This document shows, one piece after another, positions 54,047 through 61,811 of a stretch of DNA of 64,000 nt. The notes beneath the pieces were generated by a model, which had not been told where the DNA came from, made no database searches, and saw only the letters and a program-made list of their open reading frames with translations. This DNA is from Azospirillum thermophilum (GTDB lineage Bacteria > Pseudomonadota > Alphaproteobacteria > Azospirillales > Azospirillaceae): NCBI RefSeq assembly GCF_003130795.1, contig NZ_CP029353.1, positions 1,255,501-1,319,500 on the forward strand, in the 5' to 3' direction. The translations under genes were made by a program, and so were the position numbers. Position 1 is the stretch's first letter. Each line of letters opens with the position of its first letter.

Positions 54047-55984
54047 ATGACCATCAAGACGAAGCTTCGGCTGGCCTTCCTGCTGATGATCGCCCTGTTC
54101 GCCGTGTTCGGTGCGGTGGCGCTCCATGCCCTGCGGACGGTCACGGGGGATGTCGAGAGGCTGGCCGGGCAGGTCGTGCCGTCCATCGTGCTGTCCAACG
54201 CGATCAACACCGCCACCAGCGACTACCGCGCGGCGGAGATGCAGCACATCCTCAGCACCGACCCGGCCGAGATGGCGCGGCTGGAGCGGGAGATGGACGG
54301 GCTGCGCGCGCAGATCGAGGCGCTGCGCAAGGAGTATGAGCCGCAGGTGGACACCCCGCGCGAGCAGGAGCGCTACCAGAACTTCTCGCGCGACTTCGCC
54401 TCCTATCTGGCGTCCAGCGAGCGTCTGGTCGCGCTGTCGCGGCAGAATGTGAGCCAGGACGCCGCCGCCGTCATCCGGGAGACGGAGCGGCTGTTCGCGG
54501 CCTTCAGCGACGACCTCGTCGCCCTGGTCGCCATCTCGAAGGAGGAGGGCGACGCGGCCGGCCGGGAGGCGGTGACCGTCGCAGCCCAGGGACGGACCAC
54601 GCTGCTGGCGGGGCTCGCCGCCCTGATCGGCTTCGCGCTCTTCTGCATGTGGGCGGTCGATGCGCTGATCTCCCGTCCGGTGGCCGGGCTGACCGGCACG
54701 CTGACGCGGGTGGGGACCGGCGACCTCGCCGTGACCGTCGGGATGACGGAACGGGCCGACGACATCGGCCAGATGGCGCGGGCGGCCGAGGCGACGGTCA
54801 CCGCGGTCAGGGGGCTTGCCGCCGACCTCGGCCGGCTGGTGGAGGCGGCCCAGGGCGGCGCCCTGTCGGTGCGCGTCGATCCCGCTGCCCATCACGGCGA
54901 ATACGCCGCCCTGGTCGCCGGGCTGAACGATCTGATCGAGCTGCTGAGCAAGCCGCTGTTCGAACTGGTCGGCGTCATGCAGCTCCTGGCCGGCGGCGAC
55001 CTCAAGGGCCGGATGACCGGCAGCTATGAAGGCGACCTGCGGGCGCTGAAGGCCAACATGAACCGCAGCCTCGATTCGCTGGTCAGCCTGCTGGACGAAC
55101 TGGCGGCGGTCGCCGGCCGCATGGCCGACGGCGACCTGACCCGGTCGGTCGGCGGCAGCTACCAGGGCGAGTTCGCCGTGCTGAAGGGCAACGTCAACCG
55201 GGCGCTGGAGCAGCTCCGCGGGCTGGTGGGGGAGGTGGCGGCCAACACCACCCAGATCACCGCCGCCGCGACCGAGACCGCCGCCGCCGCCCGGCAGGTG
55301 GCGCAGGAATCGGCCCGCCAGCTCACCAGCCTGACCGCGGTCGCCGGGGCGGTGACCCAGACCGCCCAGTCGGTCACCGACATCACCGGCAACGCGGCGC
55401 GCGGGCGCGACCTCGCCGCCGGCACCGCGGCCCTGGCGGAGGACGGGCGGGCCAAGCTGGCGACCCTGTCGGGGGCGGTGGAGCGGATCGCCGCCGGCCA
55501 TGGCCGGATCGAGCAGATCACCGGCACCATCACCCGCATCGCCGACAAGACCCATATCCTGTCGCTGAACGCCGGGATCGAGGCGGCGCGGGCCGGCGAG
55601 CAGGGCACCGGCTTCGGCATCGTCGCCCAGCAGATCGGCCGGCTGGCCGAGGAGGCCGCGCTCGCCGCCCGCGACATCGACGGGATCATCGCCGAGTCGG
55701 CCCGCACCGTCCATGAAGGCGTCGCCGACGCCGGCGAGGCGCGGCTGACCATCGAGCGGATCGCCGAGGCGGCGCGCGACAGCGGCGTCGCCATCCAGGC
55801 GATCTCCGCCGCGCTGGCGCAGCAGTCGGCCGCCGTGCAGGAGCTGGTCGGCCGGCTGGGCGAACTGCGCACCGGCAGCGAGGGCAACGCCGCCGCCGCC
55901 GAGGAGATCAGCGCCACGATGGAGGAGCTTGCCCGCATGGTCCACCGCGCCCGTGCGCAGGTCGACCGCTTCACGCTCGCCTGA
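54047..55984 (+). CDS. Methyl-accepting chemotaxis protein with tandem HAMP array
   Basis: A 645-residue receptor. TM1 is residues 8-27, the periplasmic sensor about 30-180 (helical, 4HB-like), and TM2 about 184-208. Four HAMP-like units follow: ISRPVAGLTGTLTRVGTGDL; GRLVEAAQGGALSVRVDPA; ELVGVMQLLAGGDLKGRMTG; LAAVAGRMADGDLTRSVGG. The signalling tip is DKTHILSLNAGIEAARAGEQ then GTGFGIVAQQIGRLAEEA, with the usual Glu and Arg contacts for CheA/CheW. There is no C-terminal NWETF-like tether. The poly-HAMP array is unusual and suits signal integration. It is directly downstream of the CheW-like gene. Confidence 0.92.
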   Translation: MTIKTKLRLAFLLMIALFAVFGAVALHALRTVTGDVERLAGQVVPSIVLSNAINTATSDYRAAEMQHILSTDPAEMARLEREMDGLRAQIEALRKEYEPQVDTPREQERYQNFSRDFASYLASSERLVALSRQNVSQDAAAVIRETERLFAAFSDDLVALVAISKEEGDAAGREAVTVAAQGRTTLLAGLAALIGFALFCMWAVDALISRPVAGLTGTLTRVGTGDLAVTVGMTERADDIGQMARAAEATVTAVRGLAADLGRLVEAAQGGALSVRVDPAAHHGEYAALVAGLNDLIELLSKPLFELVGVMQLLAGGDLKGRMTGSYEGDLRALKANMNRSLDSLVSLLDELAAVAGRMADGDLTRSVGGSYQGEFAVLKGNVNRALEQLRGLVGEVAANTTQITAAATETAAAARQVAQESARQLTSLTAVAGAVTQTAQSVTDITGNAARGRDLAAGTAALAEDGRAKLATLSGAVERIAAGHGRIEQITGTITRIADKTHILSLNAGIEAARAGEQGTGFGIVAQQIGRLAEEAALAARDIDGIIAESARTVHEGVADAGEARLTIERIAEAARDSGVAIQAISAALAQQSAAVQELVGRLGELRTGSEGNAAAAEEISATMEELARMVHRARAQVDRFTLA

Positions 55985-56001
55985 CCCGGAGCGGCGCCGC
56001 C

Positions 56002-57471
56002 ATGACCCTTCGCCCCCTTCTTGCCGCGCTCAACAAGCTGCTGATGCCGCTCGGCGGCTGCATCCTGCTGGGCGGCGCGCTCTATCTGGAGGGCAGCGCC
56101 TATCAGGCGGCGGGGGTGGAGGCGCTGGAAAGCGGCTGGCGGGTGCTGGGCTACGGGCTCAGCATCGGCCTGGTCCTGTCGCTGGCCGTCCTGCTGCGGC
56201 GGCTGGTCCAGGTGGTGGTGCTCGACGGGCTGGTCGCCTCGGCGCTCGGCGGGCCGGTGCCGAGGCTGCTGAGCCAGCTCTCCGGCCTGCTGATCTACCT
56301 GATGGCGGTCGCCGCCATCGCCGGCTTCGTCTTCAAGCAGGACCTGACGGTGCTGTGGGCGGCGTCGGGCGTCGCCGGCGTCGTGCTGGGCATGGCGCTG
56401 CGGGAACTTCTGGTCGACATCTTCACCGGGCTGGCGCTGAACCTCGACCGGCCGTTGAGGATCGGCGACCACATCCGGCTGCACAAGGCGGGCGACATCA
56501 CGATCGAGGGGCGGGTGGCGGAGATCAGTTGGCGCAGCACCCGGCTGAAGGATGATTTCGGCAACATCATCACGGTGCCCAACAGCCGGATCGCCGCCTC
56601 CACCATCACCAACCATTCGCTGCCCACCCCCTACCTGGAATTCATGGTCACGCTGACGCTGGATGTCGGCGTTCCGGCCGAGCGCGCCCTGCGCATCCTG
56701 GAGGCGGCGGCGGTCGAGGCGATGCTGCCCTTCGCCGCGCCGGGGGTGGACGCCCCCTATGTCCGGATCCGCGCCGTCACTCCGACCGGCGTGGAGTACG
56801 GCGTCTTCTTCTGTCCGCCGGTGGAGAAGCGGTTCCGTGCGCGCAGTCTCGTCCTGCAGCGGATCCTGAGCCATCTCGACCATGCCGGACTGCGTCCGGC
56901 CTGGCCGAAGGAGGAGCGGGCGCCGGGCGATCCCGACAGTGCCGTCTGGCGGTCGGTCGGCGCGGAGCGGCTCGCCCTGCTGCTGGGAGCTGCCGATCCC
57001 CTGTCGGCGCTGGATCATGCCGACGTCGCGTTGCTGGCGGCGGGCGTGCGCCAGCGCTGCCTGCCGCCGGGCAGCACGCTGGTCCAGGCGGGGGAGTCGG
57101 CCGCGGCGGCCTATCTGGTGATCGAGGGGCTGCTGTCCGCCGAACCGGCGCGCGGCCGCGGTGCGGCGACGGAGCCGGTGGCGGTCGGGCCGGGCCGCCT
57201 CGTCGGGCTGGACGCCCTCTTCCTCGGCGGCGCCCATGGGGCCACCGTGCGCAGCCGCACCGAAGCGCTGGTCGGCGAGATCACCATGGAGGCGATGCGG
57301 CGCCTGCTGGAACAGCGGCCGGAAACGGCAGCCCCGCTGGCCCGGGCGGTGGCCGGCGCGCTGGCCCGCGGTGGCGAGGGGCGGGCGGCGGAAACCGCGG
57401 ACCTCGCGGCGGACATCCTGTCGAACCTGCGCCGGTCCACCGGCATCGCCGGCCTCATGGCGGCGGACTGA
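56002..57471 (+). CDS. MscS-family mechanosensitive channel with C-terminal cNMP-binding-like domain
   Basis: A 489-residue channel of the bCNG/MscS type. Four hydrophobic segments precede the MscS pore helix (WAASGVAGVVLGMALRELL, about residues 118-136). The beta domain follows: GLALNLDRPLRIGDHIRL and VAEISWRSTRLKDDFGNIIT. After a linker, residues about 330-450 form a cyclic-nucleotide-domain-like roll (LLAAGVRQRCLPPGSTLVQA, AAAYLVIEGLLSAEPARG). The usual GE-L and Arg-Ala phosphate cassette is degraded (HGATVRS), so nucleotide binding is doubtful. It is 17 bases after the MCP. Confidence 0.88.
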   Translation: MTLRPLLAALNKLLMPLGGCILLGGALYLEGSAYQAAGVEALESGWRVLGYGLSIGLVLSLAVLLRRLVQVVVLDGLVASALGGPVPRLLSQLSGLLIYLMAVAAIAGFVFKQDLTVLWAASGVAGVVLGMALRELLVDIFTGLALNLDRPLRIGDHIRLHKAGDITIEGRVAEISWRSTRLKDDFGNIITVPNSRIAASTITNHSLPTPYLEFMVTLTLDVGVPAERALRILEAAAVEAMLPFAAPGVDAPYVRIRAVTPTGVEYGVFFCPPVEKRFRARSLVLQRILSHLDHAGLRPAWPKEERAPGDPDSAVWRSVGAERLALLLGAADPLSALDHADVALLAAGVRQRCLPPGSTLVQAGESAAAAYLVIEGLLSAEPARGRGAATEPVAVGPGRLVGLDALFLGGAHGATVRSRTEALVGEITMEAMRRLLEQRPETAAPLARAVAGALARGGEGRAAETADLAADILSNLRRSTGIAGLMAAD

Positions 57472-57859
57472 GCACCTGAGACTGTCCGGTGATCCGGCGC
57501 TTCACATGCGCCCAGCAGATGCCGACGCTGAGCGTCAGGGCGCTGACGACCAGGATCACATAGCCCGACCAGAAGGGCGCGTCGGGATCGACCAGCCCCA
57601 GCCGGCGCATCGCCAGATAGGCCGTCAGCACCACCGCCCACAGGGCGGCGGTGCCCAGCACGCCGAGCGCCAGCCACGTCACCCGCAGGTAGATGATGTA
57701 GGCGCCGACCAGGAAGGTGCCGGCCACCGCCTTGGCCGACCAGTAGGAGCCGTCGGCGGAGAACAGCCAGTCGATGTAGGAATAGCCTTCCGGATTCCAG
57801 GTGGCGAACACCAGCAGGAAGCAGCTCAGCGTCCGGGTGACGATGCCGAGCCACTTCAT
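57455..57859 (-). CDS. DUF6524-like small membrane protein (copy 1)
   Basis: A 134-residue protein with four hydrophobic segments. The first ends in the family motif FATWNPEGYSYIDWL, which I associate with DUF6524. Segments follow at about 40-60, 65-85 and 97-117, and the end is basic (HVKRRITGQ). Its function is unknown. It is a tandem paralogue of the gene at 57897-58301. Its stop overlaps the convergent channel gene by 17 bases. Confidence 0.7.
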   Translation of the reverse strand: MKWLGIVTRTLSCFLLVFATWNPEGYSYIDWLFSADGSYWSAKAVAGTFLVGAYIIYLRVTWLALGVLGTAALWAVVLTAYLAMRRLGLVDPDAPFWSGYVILVVSALTLSVGICWAHVKRRITGQSQVLSPPP

Positions 57860-57896
57860 CGCGGAGCGTCCCTGCCGATGGGGAACGGCCGCCCGG

Positions 57897-58301
57897 TCAT
57901 GCCGCGATGTTCTCCGAATCGACCTGCCCGCTGAGGCGGTAGCGGATGTGCGACCAGCAGAAGCCGGTGCCGAGCAGGATCGCCAGCGCCACCTGCACCA
58001 CCAGGATCCGCGCCGTGTCGTCCGACAGGTCGACGAGGCCGAGGTCGGAAGCCAGCCACACGCTGGTGGCGATGATGGCGCTCAGCGTCGTCGTGCCGAC
58101 GAACCGCATCGACCGCCACATGGCGCGGATCTGCAGGTAGAACAGGATCAGCAGGACCAGCCCGACGAACAGCTTCAGCGCCCAGTCGCCGATTTCCACA
58201 TGCAGCCAGTGGTAATAGGAGTAGCCGGACGGGTTGTAGCTGCCGAAGATGACCAGCATGGCGATCAGCAGTCGGACCAGATAACCGGGAATCGTCAGCA
58301 T
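57897..58301 (-). CDS. DUF6524-like small membrane protein (copy 2)
   Basis: A 134-residue protein, the same length and topology as its neighbour, with the corresponding motif FGSYNPSGYSYYHWL at residues 19-33. The paralogues differ widely elsewhere, so the duplication is old. Its end (CWSHIRYRLSGQVDSENIAA) differs from copy 1. It is the first gene of the pair on the minus strand and is separated by 37 bases. Confidence 0.7.
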   Translation of the reverse strand: MLTIPGYLVRLLIAMLVIFGSYNPSGYSYYHWLHVEIGDWALKLFVGLVLLILFYLQIRAMWRSMRFVGTTTLSAIIATSVWLASDLGLVDLSDDTARILVVQVALAILLGTGFCWSHIRYRLSGQVDSENIAA

Positions 58302-58459
58302 GGCGGCAGGGCAGGGAATGCGATCGGAGTACCGACTCTACGCCCGCCGCGCCCGCGCGTCCAACGGCCTGTGCGGGGCCTCCTTCGGGTTGTGGTTCCG
58401 CTGCGTCGCCGAAAGGGGTAGAGTGTCGGCCACGCCGACAATCCGCCGCAGGAGGCTCC

Positions 58460-59179
58460 GTGTCCCGGTTGCGCGCCCTTCTCCTGTCCGCCCTGCTTCT
58501 GGGTGGTCTTTCCGCCGCCCGGCCGGTATCGGCGGACCCTGCCGTCTATGATCCGTGGGAGACGTACAACCGCGCGGTCTTCAGCTTCAACAACGGGTTC
58601 GGCAACGGCCTGCTGGAACCGCTGCGGCAGGCCTATGTCGGCAACGTCCCGTCCGGGACGCGCGCCGGCATCGCCAACGTCTTCGCCAACCTGCGCGAGC
58701 CCTGGACCGCGGTCAGCAGCGTGCTGCGCGCCGACCTGCCGAACGCCCGCGCGGCGGCCGGCCGCTTCCTGGTCAACAGCACCGCCGGCATCGGCGGCTG
58801 GTACGACGTGGCGGCCGAACGCTACGAACTGACCAGCCGGTACGACGATCTCGGCAACGTGCTGTGCAGTTGGGGGCTGAAGAGCGGTCCCTACATGGTG
58901 CTGCCCTTCTTCGGGCCGATGACCGCCCGCGACCTCGTCGGGCGTGCCGCGACGATGGCCGGCACATACTCGGTGCTGGGCATGGACGGCTACATCCTCT
59001 ACCGCAGCACCGACGGTACGGTGCGCTATCTGGAGGACGGCTTCATCGGCCCCTACGCCCGCGATCCGTCCAAGGACGCCTACGCCATCGAGCGCACGCT
59101 CTACGCCACGGTGCGGGAGCGGCAATGCGCCGGCGGGGTGGTGCCGCCGACCTCGCCCTACGGGCTCGACCAGCAATAG
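58460..59179 (+). CDS. mlaA: MlaA/VacJ-family phospholipid transport protein without lipobox
   Basis: A 239-residue outer-membrane lipid-asymmetry protein. A Sec signal (MSRLRALLLSALLLGGLSA, cleavage probably after PVSA) is followed by the MlaA core: YDPWETYNRAVFSFNNGFG, NLREPWTAVSSVLRADLPN, RFLVNSTAGIGGWYDVA and GPYMVLPFFGPMTARDLVG. No Cys follows the signal, so unlike E. coli MlaA it is not a lipoprotein as read here. The GTG at 58460 follows AGGAGGCTCC. Its mla partners are not in the window. Confidence 0.9.
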   Translation: MSRLRALLLSALLLGGLSAARPVSADPAVYDPWETYNRAVFSFNNGFGNGLLEPLRQAYVGNVPSGTRAGIANVFANLREPWTAVSSVLRADLPNARAAAGRFLVNSTAGIGGWYDVAAERYELTSRYDDLGNVLCSWGLKSGPYMVLPFFGPMTARDLVGRAATMAGTYSVLGMDGYILYRSTDGTVRYLEDGFIGPYARDPSKDAYAIERTLYATVRERQCAGGVVPPTSPYGLDQQ

Positions 59180-59365
59180 GCCCACGGATGAGTGGCGCTG
59201 GTTGCGGAAAATCGCCGTTCCGCTTTCCGCACTGCGAGATGCGCCTTCCGTAGGGATAATTGTTTGTGCATGCTCGCCTTATGAGTTAGCCCGATGGTCG
59301 GTTCGGGCGATTGTTTCACGGGCTCCGGGGCGGGAGCCGGTGCAGAGCACGGGAGGCGAGGGGGC

Positions 59366-61178
59366 ATGTCCTGCAAGCGCGCGGCCCGCGTGGCCACCGC
59401 ACTGCTTGGTGTTTCGGTCCTGGCATTGACGGCCGGCGGGCGGGCAGAGGCGTCCTGGTGGTGGCGCCCCGCCGCCGACGAGGCCGACATCACCCTGGTG
59501 TCCGGCGGCCGGTCGGTCCAGCCGGCGCTCCCGGCGGAGGAACCCTCCCTGCTGGACAGCGCCCAGGCCTTGCTCGGGCAGGCTGCCGATGCCGGGGTGA
59601 GCGCCGCCGGGGCCGCCGCCTCGGCGCTCGCCGAGGTGCCGGGGCTGCTTGCCGTGCCGGTCGGCGCGGTGGGCAGCCGGGCACGCTCCGCCGCCGACAC
59701 GATCGGCCAGTTCGCCTGGGAGGTCGCCTACGCGCTGGGCACCAACAGCACCCCGGTGACGGCCATTCCCATCACCGAACCCTATGATCCGCCGGAACCG
59801 GCCGCAGCCGGTACCCGCACGGTGCTGCGCAGCGAGCGCCGCGATCCGCCTCCGGCGCAGAAGCCGGTCAGACCCCAGCCGAAGCGTCCGGAACTCGCCA
59901 CGACCGCTGCCGGTCCGCTCGCCCTGTCCGCTGCCGCGGTCGAGACGGCGCAGGGCGGTGCTTCGGCCGGCGGCCTGCCGCCGATCCAGATCGCCGCGCT
60001 GCCGTCGGGGTCCGACGCCGGTGCGATGCAGTCCGATGCCGCGGATCCTCCGGTCAGCCGGCCGCTCGCGTCCGCGGCGAAGGCTGCGAAGCCGCCGGCC
60101 CCCGCCGCCGAACCCGCCGCGGAGGAAGAGGGGCCGATCGATCCCAAGCTGCTCGCCAACTTCGTCTACGACAGGGCGCAGCGCCGGCCCGACGGTTCCT
60201 ACTTCGTGCCCAAGCCGCTGCAGCGCCTGTTCGAGCTGCGCACCCAGGCGGTGGAGCAGGGGAGGCGGCGCTGTCGGTGAAGATCCCGGGCCGCATCGTG
60301 CCCGACCCCAACGCCCATGGCGATGTCGAGGCCAGCCTGACCGGCCGGATCGAGGCGCCGAAGGGCGGCCTGCCGGTGCTGGGCGAGGAGGTCAAGCAGG
60401 GCCAGATCCTGGGCTATGTCTCGCCGGCCGTCGGGGTGGTCGACCGCACCCAGGTCCGCCGCGAGGTCGCCCGCCTGACCACCGAGATCCGCCAGACCGC
60501 CGAGAGCGTCGAGCTGCTGAAGCAGTTCTGGTTCGTCCCCTTCCGCGACGGCAAGGTCATCCAGGCCGAGATGAAGCTGGAAGGGCTGCGGCGCGAGCGG
60601 GCGGCCCTGCTGCCGATGCTGCAGACCCAGGAGGTGCTGCGCGCCTCGACGGACGGGGTGGTCTCCGTCTCCAACGCCATCAACGGGCGCATCGTCCAGC
60701 CCGGCGAGAAGATCTTCGAGATCGTGAACCCGAAGCGCCTGTGGGTGGAGGCCGTCGCCGCCGACCCGCATCTGGCGGCGGTCGCGGCGGAGGTGGAGGA
60801 GGCGGTCGCCACCACGCCGGACGGGCAGGCGCTCGACGTCTCCTTCGTCGGCAGCGGGTTGTCGCTGCAGCAGCAGGCGGTGCCGCTGATGTTCCGGGTC
60901 GAGGATCCGGCGGAGGGCCTGCGGGTCGGCCGGCCGGTCACCGTGTCGATCCGCAGCAAGCAGAAGTCCCGTCCGGGCATCGCCGTGCCGCGCGACGCGG
61001 TGGTGACCGGCTCCAACGGGCTGGAGCAGGTGTGGGAGCATGTGGCGCCCGAGGTCTTCGTCCCCGCACCGTGACGACGGAGGCGATCGACGGCCGCACC
61101 GTGCTGGTGACCGCCGGCCTGCCCTCCGGCGCCCGGATCGTCACCCGCGGAACCCGTCTTCTCGTGCAGCTGCAGTAG
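59366..61178 (+). CDS. RND efflux periplasmic adaptor (HlyD/CzcB type; two 1-base frameshifts in window)
   Basis: The membrane-fusion subunit of the RND exporter that follows. From 59366 it has a signal-like N-terminus (VATALLGVSVLALTAGGRAEA) and then an unusual Ala/Pro-rich region of about 250 residues. The adaptor core starts RPDGSYFVPKPLQRLFELRT and runs through ALSVKIPGRIVPDP, GRIEAPKGGLPVLGEEVKQG, ASTDGVVSVSNAINGRIVQP and FEIVNPKRLWVEAVA. Missing bases in GGGG at 60259-60262 and CCCC at 61062-61065 break it; repaired, it ends GTRLLVQLQ at 61178. The substrate is unknown; core motifs resemble heavy-metal-type adaptors. Confidence 0.82.
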
Positions 61179-61213
61179 CCCCGTCCCCATCCCCCCGTGT
61201 TTCCAGCCGAGAG

Positions 61214-61798
61214 ATGATGCCGAACCGGTCCATGCCGCAGCACCGCAGCACGCCCCCCGGCCGCTTCGCCGGCCGTCTCCGCCGCCTGACGGCGCTGATG
61301 CTGCTGGCGGGGTTGGTCCTCCCCGTCCTCGTCCTGGCGCCGGCCGCCCGCGCCGCGGAGGAACCCGGACCGGCCCCGCGCGTCAGCCTGACGGTGGGCG
61401 GGGTCGGCGTCGTGCTGATCGCGGCCAACCGGCAGCTTTACGCCTTCCTCGACCGCACGGCCGACAACGCCCCGGTGACCGGCGGGCGGGTCGGCGTGAA
61501 GGCCGGCCGGACGGAGCTGCAACTGGCGGAAAGCTCGCCAGGCGTCTATGTCGGCGGCCCCTTCGCCCCGACCGCGCCCCGGGTGGCGCTGACCGTCTCG
61601 ATCGACACGGCCGCCGGATCCGGCCGCGCCGCCGCGGAGATCGAGATGGCCCATGTCCCGGTGCAGTCCGGCGGCGGCGGCGCGCTGCGCCTGCTCGGCT
61701 GGGTCCTCGGCCTCGCGTCGGCCGGGGGCATCGGCTGGTTCGGCTGGCGCCAGTGGCACGGACGCCGCCGCGGGCTCGCCGACGCCGGACCGGCGTGA
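61214..61798 (+). CDS. Exported hypothetical protein of the RND operon
   Basis: A 194-residue protein. It has a signal peptide (residues 20-47, LTALMLLAGLVLPVLVLAPA), a beta-rich periplasmic domain (VSLTVGGVGVVLIAANRQLY, GGRVGVKAGRTELQLAESSP) and a C-terminal membrane helix (about residues 163-181, LLGWVLGLASAGGIGWFGW) with a basic end. It lies between the adaptor and pump genes on the same strand, so it probably belongs to the efflux complex. No family is recognised. The ATG at 61214 follows GCCGAGAG. Confidence 0.68.
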   Translation: MMPNRSMPQHRSTPPGRFAGRLRRLTALMLLAGLVLPVLVLAPAARAAEEPGPAPRVSLTVGGVGVVLIAANRQLYAFLDRTADNAPVTGGRVGVKAGRTELQLAESSPGVYVGGPFAPTAPRVALTVSIDTAAGSGRAAAEIEMAHVPVQSGGGGALRLLGWVLGLASAGGIGWFGWRQWHGRRRGLADAGPA

Positions 61799-61811
61799 CG
61801 GGCGGCCCGCG

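Noticed and set aside
51548..55945. Minus-strand frame of more than 1400 codons opposite the TPR/CheW-like/MCP genes
   Set aside because: Repetitive Gly/Arg/Gln composition typical of an antisense frame in high-GC DNA; the plus-strand products have recognisable domains.
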